Position numbers and translations under genes: made by a program. 64,000 nucleotides of DNA, taken from assembly GCF_014197245.1 (NCBI RefSeq), contig NZ_JACIFF010000005.1, forward strand, positions 124,001 through 188,000. The letters are read 5' to 3'. This DNA is from Neolewinella aquimaris. GTDB taxonomy: Bacteria > Bacteroidota > Bacteroidia > Chitinophagales > Saprospiraceae. Positions 9,119-18,769 of the stretch are shown piece after piece; the stretch's first letter is position 1, and the number at the start of each line of letters is the position of its first letter. The notes under the pieces are model-generated. The model was not told the DNA's origin. It made no database searches and was given only the letters and a program-made list of their open reading frames with translations.

Positions 9119-10711
9119 TTAGTATCCCGTGTTCTGTTGCAACTCGGCGTTGCGCTGTAATTCCTGGTCGGGCAGCGGTAGGAGCAGGTGCTTTTCCTCG
9201 AAGGTCGGGCCCCAGGTGCTCTTGTGCCCGATGAGCTCGACGAAGTTGATCTCCCCGTCGCTGGCCTCCGGGTACTTCCGGGTACGGATCATATCGTACC
9301 AGATCTTGAAGTTGAGCGCCAGCTCCCGGTTGCGTTCCGCCCAGACTTCCTCCACGAAGTCCTGTACGGACAGGCCGGACAGTGCGCCGCTAATCTCATC
9401 GGCGGTCTGCATGTAGTAGGCGCGGCTACGTACTTGGGTAAGGTAATCTACCGCCTCGGCGGTGACCCCCTCCGAGCGGGCGATGGCTTCGGCGGCGATC
9501 AGCAGTACCTCAGCGTAGGTGTAGGCGGCCACTTCGAGTTCGGAGTTGGCGGGATTCGACGTTCCGAACAGTGCCTCATCGTCGTGCCACAAGTAGGGTT
9601 GGAAGCGGAAGGTACTCGTATTGCCGCCGTCGTCCGTATAGGTGTTATGCCAGAGTTGCTTGTTCTGAATGCGCAGGTCTTCCGCGTCGTCGTACATGGC
9701 GATAAACTGATCGCGCGGCTCGTAAGCTTGGTTGGTGATACCGTAGTTCGTCTCGCTGGTCAGGGTTACCGGGTAGGTATATGCTGGGTAACCGGAACCT
9801 GCGATGCCGATGGCGAATTCGATGGGGTATACGAATTCAGTCGCGTTCACTTCCTGGCGGCGGATCTTGTTGTAGGCGCTGTTCTCGGCGTCGACCTCAC
9901 CCGTTCCCGAATCACGGTTGTTCTGGGCCAGCGAATGACTGCCGCTGTTGATCACCATCCGTGCTGCCGTGGCCGCGGCGGCGTAGTTGTCTTCCTGCAC
10001 CGGAAAACCGCTACGGGTCAGCTGCACGTCGGCCAGCAGGGCGGCGGCGGCCGGACGAGAAACGCGGTAGCCGTTGCTCACCATATTTGCGTTGGAGAGT
10101 CCGGCCGAATTAACGGCGAACTCGAGATCCTGTACGATGAGGGCATAAACCTCCCCGGACGAAGCCCGCGGCCGGTAGATGTCGTTGGTCGACTCGTAAG
10201 GCTCCACGATCAGCGGCACGTCGCCGAAGTGGCGTACCAGCATAAAGTACGCCCAGGCCCGGAAGAAACGAGCCTCGCCGAGTAGGCGGTTGACCTGCGC
10301 GTCCCCGAGACCCTCGGTGGTCGGGATGTACTTGATCGCGTTGTTCGCCCGGCTGATCTCCCGGTACATTTGCGACCAGTAATCATTGAGAATCGAGTTG
10401 GAGTTGATGGCATTGAGCTGCAACTGCTGGGCAAAACCGATGTAGGCGTACTGCCCCTTGTAGTTGTTTTCGAAAAATCCTGAGAGGTAGGGGCCGTACA
10501 TGATGTTCCGGCCGTTGTACACGCCACCGTTCATCCAGAGGGCGGGTGCGCCGTCGCGGTAAAGCGCGTTCACGGCATTCTCGGCGTGGGAGGGCTCGGT
10601 GAAGAATTGATTGAGGCTGGCCGCACTACGGGGCTCCTCTTCGAGGAAGCTGGAGCAAGAATATCCTACACCGCCCAGTAGCAGCAGGGCCGCTAGTTTG
10701 ATAGCATTCAT
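9119..10711 (-). CDS. SusD/RagB-family nutrient-binding lipoprotein (PUL 1)
   Basis: A 530-residue SusD-family outer-membrane lipoprotein. The leader carries a lipobox around Cys19 (GVGYSCSS), followed by EEEPRSAASLNQFFTE, typical of the SusD N terminus. The TPR-like body includes EARFFRAWAYFMLVRHFGDVPLI (around residue 145) and the C-terminal block AERNRELALNFKIWYDMIRT. SusD proteins cap the SusC barrel and capture oligosaccharides. It starts 6 bp after the SusC stop codon, the standard SusC-SusD operon order. Confidence 0.93.
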   Translation of the reverse strand: MNAIKLAALLLLGGVGYSCSSFLEEEPRSAASLNQFFTEPSHAENAVNALYRDGAPALWMNGGVYNGRNIMYGPYLSGFFENNYKGQYAYIGFAQQLQLNAINSNSILNDYWSQMYREISRANNAIKYIPTTEGLGDAQVNRLLGEARFFRAWAYFMLVRHFGDVPLIVEPYESTNDIYRPRASSGEVYALIVQDLEFAVNSAGLSNANMVSNGYRVSRPAAAALLADVQLTRSGFPVQEDNYAAAATAARMVINSGSHSLAQNNRDSGTGEVDAENSAYNKIRRQEVNATEFVYPIEFAIGIAGSGYPAYTYPVTLTSETNYGITNQAYEPRDQFIAMYDDAEDLRIQNKQLWHNTYTDDGGNTSTFRFQPYLWHDDEALFGTSNPANSELEVAAYTYAEVLLIAAEAIARSEGVTAEAVDYLTQVRSRAYYMQTADEISGALSGLSVQDFVEEVWAERNRELALNFKIWYDMIRTRKYPEASDGEINFVELIGHKSTWGPTFEEKHLLLPLPDQELQRNAELQQNTGY

Positions 10712-10717
10712 GGTAAA

Positions 10718-13700
10718 TTAAAATTTGAGGTTGAGGCCGAAGGTGAAGGAGCGCGGGCGCGGGTACTGAAAGAAGAAGATGTTCTGCCCCCACTGGTTCC
10801 CGCCCCAGGAGGTTGCCTCGGGGTCTAAGCCCTGGAACTCGTCGGAATGTGCCACGAAGAGGTTCTGGGCATTGAGGTAGATCCGCATACTGTTCATGCC
10901 GAGCCGGTCCAGGGTACTGCCGCTCAGATTATACCCGAGGGTGAAGGCGTTGCCCCGCAGGTAAGAGCCGTTCACGACCCAGTGGTCGTCGACCTCACTG
11001 TTCTGGCCGGCCCAGGCCTGATGGCGAATCTGCTGCACCATGGTATTCTGGTTCTCCGGCGTCCAGGCCTCGGTCAGGATGGTCCGCAGTCCGCTGGCGA
11101 TGCCGGAGCGGTCCTCGACCGAGTGATAGTACTGCTGCATGATGTCGGCACCGAGTACGAATTGCAGGTCCACGGTCAGGTCGAAATCGCCGAAGGTAAA
11201 GTTGTTGATGAAGCTGCCGGTCACGTCGGGCAGCCCGTGGCCGATGATCTCCTTTTCGGTAGTGCGCTTGGCCTCACCGGGGATCCGGCCCACTTCGGCG
11301 GCTTCGTCCGCCTCGTCGGTACCCCAGGTACCCAGTCGGCGGTAGCCCCAGAAGGAAGACAGCGGCTCGCCCACGCGCAGGATCGTCTGGCTACCCGACA
11401 CCCAGAAGGGGCCAGACTCGATGTCCTCGTCGTTTTCGCCCAGCTTCTCGATGCGGTTTTTGTTGTAGTTGAAGTTGAGGTTGGAGCTCCAGCTGAACTG
11501 GTTGGTCGTTACGTTCTGGGTGCTCAGCAACATCTCGATGCCGCGGTTCGAAACCGAGCCGATGTTGTCGAAAATAGAGCCGAAACCGGTCGTCTGGGGC
11601 AGGGGGCGCGCCAGCAGCAGGTCGGTGGTGAGCTTGTAGTAGTAATCCATCTCCAGGTTCACCCGGTAGTTGAATAGCGCGAGGTTGAAGCCTACGTCAA
11701 ACTGCTTCGTTTTCTCCCACTGCAGATCCGGATTGGCCAGACCGTTGATCACGGTGCTGGTCACCCGCTGCCCGTTGATCAGGGTAGTGCCCGAGCCCAC
11801 GGTTGCCAGCGACTGGTAGGAACCGATCTCCGTATTACCGGTAACGCCGAAGCTGGAACGCAGTTTCAACTGGTCGATGACGGGATTATCTGCCAGGAAG
11901 TCTTCTTCCGAGATCACCCAGCCCACCCCGACGGAAGGAAACCAGCCATACTTATTGCCCGCTCCGAAGCGGGAAGAGCCGTCCACGCGGCCGGTCAGGG
12001 TAAGCAGGTAGCGGTCGTTGTAGCTGTAGCTGCCCCGCAGGAAGTAGGAGTTGAGCGTCCAGTCGCTGTAGCCGGAGCCCGGCGCATCGGGCTGACTGGC
12101 CGCGCCGAGGTTGTTGAAGCGGAAGAAATCGTCGGCAAAGCCGCGGGTGCTGATCCCGAAACTCTCGTCGGTGCGCTTCTGGAAGCTGAAACCCGCTACC
12201 CCGCTGATGCTGTGGGGACCGATGAGTTTGTTGTAATTCAGGTAGTTCTCCTGCTGCCAGTAGCTTACCTGCTGGTTGCTCTGCCGGGCGAAACCCAGGG
12301 GGGCGGAGATGTTGATCAAGTCGCGCGGACTGTAGTCCTGGAACAGCCGGTCGTGGTTGTCGAAGCCGAATTGGGTGCGGAAATTCAGTCCATCCGCGAT
12401 GTTAAACACCAGGTAAGCGTTGCCGAAGAGTTGCGTACGCTTGGCGATGCGGTCCTGGGTTTCCAGTACGTGGACCGGGTTGGCCATGGCCTCCAGGTTG
12501 AAGTTGCCGCCGAGGTCGGTGCTTTTGGAGTAGGTGCCGTCGGGAAAGCGGATCGGGAAGATGGCGGGCATCTCGATCATGGTGCGGCGCGGCGACTGTC
12601 CACCGCCGCCCTCCTCGAAGCTGTTCTCCTTGGTTACGTTAGTCAGGAGGTTGAAGCCAAAGGTCAGCCAGTCCTTCGGTGTGCCTTCGTAGGCCACTTT
12701 GCCGTAGAGCCGGTTGAGGTAATTGTTGAGCATGATGCCCTCGGTGCCCGTGTAGTTCAGAAATACGCCATAGGAAGAATTGCTCGTCCGCTGCTGGATC
12801 GAAAGCTGGTGGCTGTGGGAGATGGCCGTGCGGGTCACCTCGTCCTGCCAGTCGGTGTCGTACAGCGGATTGCCGTTGTCGTCGAAGAAGAGCGGATTGT
12901 CGGCGGTGAAGCCGGGATCGGTACCGCCGGGATACTTAGGGGCATTCTCCATGCCGCGACGCACGACTTCGAGCCATTCGTCGGCATTGAGCACTTCCAT
13001 CTTCTTGCGCAGCGTACCGGCCGTAACGTAGCCGTCGTATCCGACGACGATGCCGTCCTGATTGGGGCCGCGCCTAGTGGTCACCAGGATGACGCCGTTG
13101 GCGCCCCGAGCGCCGTAAATGGCGGTCGAGGAGGCATCCTTCAGCACCTCCATACTCTTAATGTCGTTGGGGTTCAGGAACTGGATGTCCTCCATAACCA
13201 CCCCGTCCACTACGTAGAGGGGAGCGGAGTTGGAGTTGATCGTGCCGAGCCCCCGGATCAGCACCCGCGGGCTACCGGTAGGGGAGCCGGAATTCAGGAA
13301 GATATTGACGCCGGCTACCTTACCCTGCAGCCCCTGAAGGGCATTGGTGACCGGGGCCCGGAGCAGCTCTTCCGATGAAACCGTTCCAATGGCGCCGGTC
13401 ACGTCCGATTTGCGCTGGGTACCGTAGCCGACCACGACCACTTCGGACAGCGACTCTACATCCGGCTCCATTTGAATGTCAATCGTCGTCTGATTTCCGA
13501 CTTCTACCTCCTGAGTGGCGTATCCAATGGAGGAAAAAAGCAAACTCTGGGGACCGGCGGGAACGGTTATACTGTAATTTCCGTCGATATCCGTCACGGT
13601 TCCCGTCGTTCCATCCTTTAGCTTGACGGTTGCGCCGATGAGTGTTTCGTTATTCTCCACGTCGTACACGCGTCCGGTGACCGTTCGCTGCGCCTGAGCA

Positions 13701-13771
13701 GTAAGGATACTTAACGGGCATAGGAATAACAGCAAAAGGATCCCCGAGAGGATTTTTGGGTAAGGTGCCAT
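10718..13771 (-). CDS. SusC/RagA-family TonB-dependent outer-membrane transporter (PUL 1)
   Basis: A 1017-residue transporter that would import oligosaccharides using TonB energy. It has a signal peptide, a carboxypeptidase-regulatory-like domain (about 30-115; TVTGRVYDVENNETLIGATV), a TonB-box-like stretch EVVVVGYGTQRKSDVTGA, a plug domain (IRGLGTINSNSAPLYVVDGV; IYGARGANGVILVTT) and a beta-barrel ending in phenylalanine (FTFGLNLKF). I chose the ATG at 13771; the preceding codon is a TTG. It opens the minus-strand PUL that runs through SusD, the membrane regulator and the glucanases. No clear TAnnTTTG promoter was found in the 320 bp upstream. Confidence 0.93.
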   Translation of the reverse strand: MAPYPKILSGILLLLFLCPLSILTAQAQRTVTGRVYDVENNETLIGATVKLKDGTTGTVTDIDGNYSITVPAGPQSLLFSSIGYATQEVEVGNQTTIDIQMEPDVESLSEVVVVGYGTQRKSDVTGAIGTVSSEELLRAPVTNALQGLQGKVAGVNIFLNSGSPTGSPRVLIRGLGTINSNSAPLYVVDGVVMEDIQFLNPNDIKSMEVLKDASSTAIYGARGANGVILVTTRRGPNQDGIVVGYDGYVTAGTLRKKMEVLNADEWLEVVRRGMENAPKYPGGTDPGFTADNPLFFDDNGNPLYDTDWQDEVTRTAISHSHQLSIQQRTSNSSYGVFLNYTGTEGIMLNNYLNRLYGKVAYEGTPKDWLTFGFNLLTNVTKENSFEEGGGGQSPRRTMIEMPAIFPIRFPDGTYSKSTDLGGNFNLEAMANPVHVLETQDRIAKRTQLFGNAYLVFNIADGLNFRTQFGFDNHDRLFQDYSPRDLINISAPLGFARQSNQQVSYWQQENYLNYNKLIGPHSISGVAGFSFQKRTDESFGISTRGFADDFFRFNNLGAASQPDAPGSGYSDWTLNSYFLRGSYSYNDRYLLTLTGRVDGSSRFGAGNKYGWFPSVGVGWVISEEDFLADNPVIDQLKLRSSFGVTGNTEIGSYQSLATVGSGTTLINGQRVTSTVINGLANPDLQWEKTKQFDVGFNLALFNYRVNLEMDYYYKLTTDLLLARPLPQTTGFGSIFDNIGSVSNRGIEMLLSTQNVTTNQFSWSSNLNFNYNKNRIEKLGENDEDIESGPFWVSGSQTILRVGEPLSSFWGYRRLGTWGTDEADEAAEVGRIPGEAKRTTEKEIIGHGLPDVTGSFINNFTFGDFDLTVDLQFVLGADIMQQYYHSVEDRSGIASGLRTILTEAWTPENQNTMVQQIRHQAWAGQNSEVDDHWVVNGSYLRGNAFTLGYNLSGSTLDRLGMNSMRIYLNAQNLFVAHSDEFQGLDPEATSWGGNQWGQNIFFFQYPRPRSFTFGLNLKF

Positions 13772-14094
13772 CAAAAGTTAATTTATGTTGGGTGCGTTGA
13801 GTACGAAATACAATAGGTCTTAGGAATCCTGGGCAATATATGATTTTACCCTGCGGTGTCCAACAACCGTTTCAACTATTTAATATTACAAAGGCTATTT
13901 TCCGGCGCATCAACCGTATTGCTCAGGTTACAAAAAAATTAAAATCGCGTGCACACCTTGTTTCGCTTGTTTGCGGATGATTCGCTGACAACACAATGGG
14001 CGGGTACGCAGGAGCAGGTTCGTTACGCCGAGCAAAAATCCGCGAAAACCTCCGCATTTAATCTGCGATGAGCTCCAATACTACACCACGCCGA
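13772..14094. other. Intergenic region upstream of the PUL 1 SusC gene
   Basis: This 323-bp gap separates two minus-strand genes and must hold the SusC promoter. It is AT-rich next to SusC (13790-13960). It also holds one copy of the 19-bp GGGCGGGTACGCAGGAGCA motif (13998-14016) and one ATCCGCGAAA...AATCTGCG element (14035-14070). No gene or hairpin terminator was seen. Confidence 0.6.
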
Positions 14095-15624
14095 TTACTC
14101 GTGCGGGATCGCCTCCGTAAGCACCCCCAGACACTCCATTATCCCCTCCCGATAGTTGCCGAGCCGCAGATTTTCGTTGGGAGCGTGTATACTGTTGTCC
14201 GGATTAGGAATACGTAGTGACACGGCGGGCAGACCCAGCAAGTTTACGAACGGGCCCATCGGTTGCGAGCCACCAGTCAGACGCATGTGAATGGGTTCCT
14301 GTCCGAGGGCCCGGGTCACTCCGGCCGTGAGCCAGTGGTCAATTGGCGTACCCAGATCGGTGCGGAAGGGTACCGAACCGAGGGACGAAGTGAAGGAAAT
14401 AAGTTTCGGATAGGTCATTCGTTCTTCCTCCGTAGGCGCTTCGTCGACGAAGTGATAGCCCCTCTCTTCGATGAAGTCACGAAGCAGCTTCACCTGCCGC
14501 TCCCCCGGGGTCTCGGGCACGAGGCGCATGTCGATCTCGATGGTCACCTCTTCGGGAATAAGGGTACGGACTTCCTTACCCGTCCAGCCACCCCGGATGC
14601 CGCGTACGTTCAGGCTGGGATACTGCAATGCTTCTTGGTAGGTATCGCCGAGGGCTTCGTTTTCGGCGATGCCCACCATTTCCCGGATGGCCTCCCGGGT
14701 TTCGGGAATCTTGTTCATTTCCCGCTTATCGGCTTCGGTGAGTTCGACGCCCTCGTAGAAGCCGGGCACGGTTACCCGCCCGCTTTCATCCTTCATGGCT
14801 GCAATAAGGCGGGCGGCGGCGAATACAGGATTCGGTGCAAAGTTGCCGTACTGTCCACTGTGCAGGGCGTAGCGCGGCCCGAAGATCTTCAAAGTCACCG
14901 TCGCGATGCCCCGCGCCCCGAAGGTGAGGGTCGGCAGGTTGGAGACATGACGAGTGCCGTCCATAATCACCAGAAAGTCCGATTCAAACAACTCACGGTG
15001 CTTCTCGACGGCACCGGGCAGGTCGTCGCTTCCCAGTTCCTCCTGGAAGTCCATAATGACCTTAACGTTATACGCCGGCTTTATCCCTTCGCCCTTCAAA
15101 CCATCCAGCGCTGTAACGAAGGCGATAGCCGGCCCCTTCGAATCCGATGCCGAGCGAGCGAAGAGGCGCAGTTCGGGATCAAAAGTGTCGGGTGTATTCA
15201 CCGTGGTGTAAGTGCCGTCCTCGTTTTTCCGCTTTAGTACGGCGTGGTAAGGATTTGGCTGGTCCCAGGCGGAGGTGTCTACCGGCTGTCCGTCGATCTG
15301 GAGGTAGAACAATACGGTGGGCAGGGCGGGATCTATCCGCTGCTCCGCGAATAGCAGCGGCATCCCGGGTGTTTCCAGCCGCGTTACGGCGAAGCCCAGG
15401 CTACTGAATCGCTGCTGGCACCAGGCCAGGTTGTCCTCCACCTGTTGGGGGTAGTTGCCGTCGTTGGGGATTGCGAGAAAGTCGGTGAGTTCCTGGATGG
15501 CCTGGGGCAGGGCGCGGTCGGTGAGCTGTTCGATTTTGGGGGTTGGCAGCACCTGGGTACGTAGAACCGGATGTCCTACAGCAATTAATAAAATAACCAA
15601 GAAGCAGGAGGGAGTGAGATTCAT
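14095..15624 (-). CDS. Exported M20-family metallopeptidase-like protein, with Gln at the first metal-ligand position
   Basis: A 509-residue protein with a signal peptide and an M20/dipeptidase fold. Conserved blocks are SASDSKGPAIAFVTALDGL (about 160-178), DFQEELGSDDLP (about 190-202, with the catalytic Glu-Glu pair), LTFGARGIATVTLKIFGP, ALHSGQYGNFAPNP (dimerisation-domain His), and NSIHAPNENLRLGNY near the C terminus (metal ligand His). The first motif, normally a His-x-Asp, reads YLQIDGQPVD: Gln109 replaces His while Asp111 stays. That could weaken or change metal binding, or it may be normal in a Bacteroidota subfamily. It is divergent from the Fic gene. The fold is clear; activity is uncertain. 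Confidence 0.82.
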   Translation of the reverse strand: MNLTPSCFLVILLIAVGHPVLRTQVLPTPKIEQLTDRALPQAIQELTDFLAIPNDGNYPQQVEDNLAWCQQRFSSLGFAVTRLETPGMPLLFAEQRIDPALPTVLFYLQIDGQPVDTSAWDQPNPYHAVLKRKNEDGTYTTVNTPDTFDPELRLFARSASDSKGPAIAFVTALDGLKGEGIKPAYNVKVIMDFQEELGSDDLPGAVEKHRELFESDFLVIMDGTRHVSNLPTLTFGARGIATVTLKIFGPRYALHSGQYGNFAPNPVFAAARLIAAMKDESGRVTVPGFYEGVELTEADKREMNKIPETREAIREMVGIAENEALGDTYQEALQYPSLNVRGIRGGWTGKEVRTLIPEEVTIEIDMRLVPETPGERQVKLLRDFIEERGYHFVDEAPTEEERMTYPKLISFTSSLGSVPFRTDLGTPIDHWLTAGVTRALGQEPIHMRLTGGSQPMGPFVNLLGLPAVSLRIPNPDNSIHAPNENLRLGNYREGIMECLGVLTEAIPHE

Positions 15625-15720
15625 ATTTAAGGCGAACGGTTAAGATGACACGATTAACTTGCGTAATCATGTCATAAAGTTTAATATTGACTTAATTAAA
15701 GAAGTCCAAAATAGGTCACT

Positions 15721-16824
15721 ATGTACAGCTGGCAATTCTCTGATTGGCCAAATTTCACTTACGACAGCAATGCATTTCGCACCGGAGTTGATAGCTACAC
15801 CAATCGCGTGACTCAGCTATTGGAACGAATCGGCCAACTTTCAAATGAAGATATATACCAATACCTTGTTGATCGTCTCGTCGAGGAAGCTATAACTACG
15901 TCCAGTATCGAGGGTGAAAAAATTGGACGGGAGGACCTGGTTTCGTCCGTTATGAATAATTTAAATATCGGCGGACGACTGCTATCGGAGCACCAAACTG
16001 TATCAGACTTACGCGCCAGAGCCATTGGACGGCAGATCGTGCTTAACCGAGAAACCTTCGCGGACCCGCTCACGGAGACCGCCCTAAAGTATTGGCACGA
16101 ACTGTTGTTAGGCTATGATGACAGACTGAAGGTCGTTGGTGAGTATCGAAGGGGAAAATCCCCCATGCGCATCGTGAGCGGGCCAGCGTACCGTCAGAAA
16201 ATTCATTACGAGGCCCCACCGGCCGACCGCGTGCCACGAGAGATGACGAGATTAGTGAGTTACTGCAATGCTTCAGTGACAGAGGATGATTGTCCGGTTC
16301 TCCGTGCGGGAGTTGCCCATTTTTGGTTTGAATCCATCCATCCCTTTGAAGACGGCAACGGCAGGATCGGAAGGGCTCTCCTGGAAAAGCTACTTTCACA
16401 GCACTTAGGCGCATTTATTCCCTTCAGCCTGTCCCATGCTATTGAGCAGCGCCGCAAAGAATACTACGCCGCACTTAGAGACTCCCAAACATCTCTGGAT
16501 ATCACTCCCTGGATGACATATTTTTGTAATGTCCTATCCGAAGCAGTCACCTATGCGGAAGAACTGGTAGAATTTACCGTCAGGAAGCACGCATATTTCC
16601 AACGCTACGGCGATCTACTGAACGAACACGAAAGTAAGGCCATCAAAAAAATGTTTGCCGCAGGTCCATCAGGATTCACGGGGGGAATGACCAACCGGAA
16701 GTATGTCAGTATCAATCGAGTTTCTCCGTCCACGGCAGCCCGGGCACTCCACCGTCTTGCCAAAATAGGCGCGCTCCAAATGCAAGGCGCGGGACGAAGC
16801 GTACACTACGTTCTTCCCACATAA
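15721..16824 (+). CDS. Fic-family protein AMPylase with N-terminal DUF4172-like domain
   Basis: A 367-residue Fic protein, which would transfer AMP (or another nucleotide moiety) to a target protein hydroxyl. The N terminus (WQFSDWPNFTYDS) matches the DUF4172 domain. The inhibitory-helix motif (S/T)xxxE(G/N) is present as TSSIEG at 60-65, so activity is probably self-restrained by Glu64. The catalytic motif HPFEDGNGRIGR starts at His207 and is intact. The last ~70 residues look like a winged helix (KYVSINRVSPSTAARALHRL). No antitoxin gene is adjacent; the intramolecular inhibitory helix makes one unnecessary. The upstream gap is the divergent control region shared with the M20 gene. Confidence 0.92.
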   Translation: MYSWQFSDWPNFTYDSNAFRTGVDSYTNRVTQLLERIGQLSNEDIYQYLVDRLVEEAITTSSIEGEKIGREDLVSSVMNNLNIGGRLLSEHQTVSDLRARAIGRQIVLNRETFADPLTETALKYWHELLLGYDDRLKVVGEYRRGKSPMRIVSGPAYRQKIHYEAPPADRVPREMTRLVSYCNASVTEDDCPVLRAGVAHFWFESIHPFEDGNGRIGRALLEKLLSQHLGAFIPFSLSHAIEQRRKEYYAALRDSQTSLDITPWMTYFCNVLSEAVTYAEELVEFTVRKHAYFQRYGDLLNEHESKAIKKMFAAGPSGFTGGMTNRKYVSINRVSPSTAARALHRLAKIGALQMQGAGRSVHYVLPT

Positions 16825-17386
16825 ATACAAATTCACTACCCAACAATAAGTCTGTCGCCATGTGAGCGGAGCTGTGCGGCAACCAAATGGTAAATTGTGC
16901 ATTAGAAACGGTACATTGTAAATTCTTCCCCTCCCCCAGTCGGCGGACGAGCCTCGTGCCTCGGTCGGCCGACGACGGCCCCCTCGTCGGCCGACTACAA
17001 GTCGTCCGCCGAGTCGGGGCTCCCCACCTATCGGACGGGTCACAACTGTGACGTGCGGCAGCCAAATGGTACATTATATATGGTACCTGGTACATTGTAA
17101 ATCCTATTCCTCCAGTCGGCGGACGAGCCTCGTACCTCGGTCGGCCGACGACTGCCCCCTCGTCGGCCGACCACAAGTCGTCCGCCGAGTCGGGGCTTCC
17201 CACCTATCGGACGGGTCACGGCTGTGCCGTGCGGCAGCCAAATGGTACATTATATATGGTACCTGGTACATTGTAAATCCTATCCCTCAGTCGTCGGACG
17301 AGCCTCGTCCCTCGGTCGGCCGACGACGGCCCCCCTCCGCGAAATCCGCGAAACCAATCCGCGCGCAATCTGCGGTAAAAAAACTC
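16825..17386. repeat. Tandem array of composite repeats A-B-C
   Basis: There is no gene in this 562-bp gap. It holds three copies of a composite repeat of about 175-180 bp. Element A (starts at 16874, 17053 and 17229) has a GCGGCAGCCAAATGGTACAT core and ends in ACATTGTAAAT. Element B (about 39 bp, with GTCGGCCGACGA) follows after some 10 nt, then element C (about 42 bp, from CCCCCTCGTCGGCC to GCCGAGTCGGGGC). The third copy lacks C and runs into a CCGCGAAATCCGCG...CTGCGG element (17337-17383). B and C have strong palindromic potential. The arms are conserved while the middle of A varies, as in REP/BIME-like mosaic repeats. Confidence 0.85.
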
Positions 17387-18769
17387 CTACACCCCCGACG
17401 ACTCCAACTGCGGCTTAATATTCTGATTGACGTGGAAGAAATTATCCGCATCGTACTCAGCCTTTATCGCTGCCAGCTTCGCGTAGTTATCCCCGTAGGC
17501 CGCCTTTATCTTTTCCTGGCCTTCCTCCATCATAAAGTTGACGTAGGCCCCTCCCCGCGCATGGGGCGTCAGCGCGGTATGGAAGTTCTTGCACCAGTCG
17601 GTGACTGTTCCGGCGTTTGCGGCATCGGGGTCCACGCCTACGATCACCTGCGCCCAGCGGGCATCCCGAATGGCCCAGGCCGTCTCGTTGCTGCCGACCT
17701 CGTGCACCGCACCGTCAATAGGGTACAGATGCGTAGTAGTGTGAAAATTAGGAATTTTCTCCCCGTATTTGATATTCACGTCAATTGCCCCATCGGTCAG
17801 CTCATCGAGGTAGTGCGCCCTCCAGTACCACTGCATGCCCGGCGGATAGAGCGCATCGAACATGCTATTCAGCGCGGGCATCGGGATCTCGCTTACAAAA
17901 TCCAGGACGGGCGGACCAAATTCACGGATTGGCTTAAATACACGCTCCACCTCATCCATCGGACCGGTATAATTCCATACCACCCCACATACCTTTTGGT
18001 TCCATAGGTGCTCCGGGAAGGGTGGGGCGGGCGGCACCCTCAGGAAGGCGAAGAACCCGTACAGATCATTCGGGGCGTCCTTGGTCAGCTCGTCGTAGAA
18101 CTGCATCGCCGCTCTGGCTTTCTCAAGTGGCCAAAACATCGGACCCGCATATACATTTTTGACGTCCAGTAGGTGAAATTTGAAGGAGGTAACCACGCCG
18201 AAGTTCCCGCCGCCACCGCGCAGGGCCCAGAACAGGTCCGGATGTGAATGCTCATTAGCGGTGACCACTTCTCCGGAAGCCAGTACCACTTCGCACTCCA
18301 GCAGGTTATCGATGGTCAGTCCGCCCTTCCGACTTAAGTAGCCCATTCCGCCACCAAGGGTCAGCCCGCCAATCCCGGTCGTTCCGATGATCCCGCTCGG
18401 TAGTGCCAGTCCGTGCTCGTGGGTCGCCGCGTCTACGTCCTTCAGTAGGCAACCGCCCTGTACCCGGGCAGTTTTCGCGGCGGCATCCACCTTGATTTCG
18501 TTCATTTCCGCTAGATCGATGACCAGGCCCCCGTCAACCAGTGCCAACCCCGCGCCGTTGTGACCGCCCCCACGAATTGCGGTTTCTATCCTGTTTTCCC
18601 GGCCAAAGTTGACCGCGGCAACCACGTCATCTGTATTTTGACACTTTACAATAGCAGCGGGCCGCTTATCAATCATGCCGTTGTAGATCGCCCTGGCCTC
18701 CTCGTACTGCTGGTCACCGGGCACGATGACCTCACCGCTAATGCTGTCGGATAACTTTGAAAAATTCAT
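17387..18769 (-). CDS. FAD-linked oxidoreductase, berberine-bridge-enzyme-like
   Basis: A 460-residue flavoprotein with a PCMH-type FAD-binding domain (about 30-210) and a C-terminal BBE segment (NFFHVNQNIKP, about 443-453). The RGGGHNGAG motif near residue 66 carries the histidine that binds FAD covalently in this family. The second attachment cysteine of bicovalent members is absent: the equivalent segment reads GIIGTTGIGGLTLGGGMG. Family members oxidise sugars, alcohols or alkaloid-like substrates, and the substrate here cannot be told. No signal peptide is seen, so it is probably cytoplasmic. It stands alone between two repeat-filled gaps. Confidence 0.88.
   Translation of the reverse strand: MNFSKLSDSISGEVIVPGDQQYEEARAIYNGMIDKRPAAIVKCQNTDDVVAAVNFGRENRIETAIRGGGHNGAGLALVDGGLVIDLAEMNEIKVDAAAKTARVQGGCLLKDVDAATHEHGLALPSGIIGTTGIGGLTLGGGMGYLSRKGGLTIDNLLECEVVLASGEVVTANEHSHPDLFWALRGGGGNFGVVTSFKFHLLDVKNVYAGPMFWPLEKARAAMQFYDELTKDAPNDLYGFFAFLRVPPAPPFPEHLWNQKVCGVVWNYTGPMDEVERVFKPIREFGPPVLDFVSEIPMPALNSMFDALYPPGMQWYWRAHYLDELTDGAIDVNIKYGEKIPNFHTTTHLYPIDGAVHEVGSNETAWAIRDARWAQVIVGVDPDAANAGTVTDWCKNFHTALTPHARGGAYVNFMMEEGQEKIKAAYGDNYAKLAAIKAEYDADNFFHVNQNIKPQLESSGV

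Noticed and set aside
12212-13378. 388-codon open frame antisense to PUL 1 SusC, with similar ones at 1715-3097, 37425-38528 and 38646-39797
   Set aside because: All are shadows of strong genes on the other strand with recognisable families.
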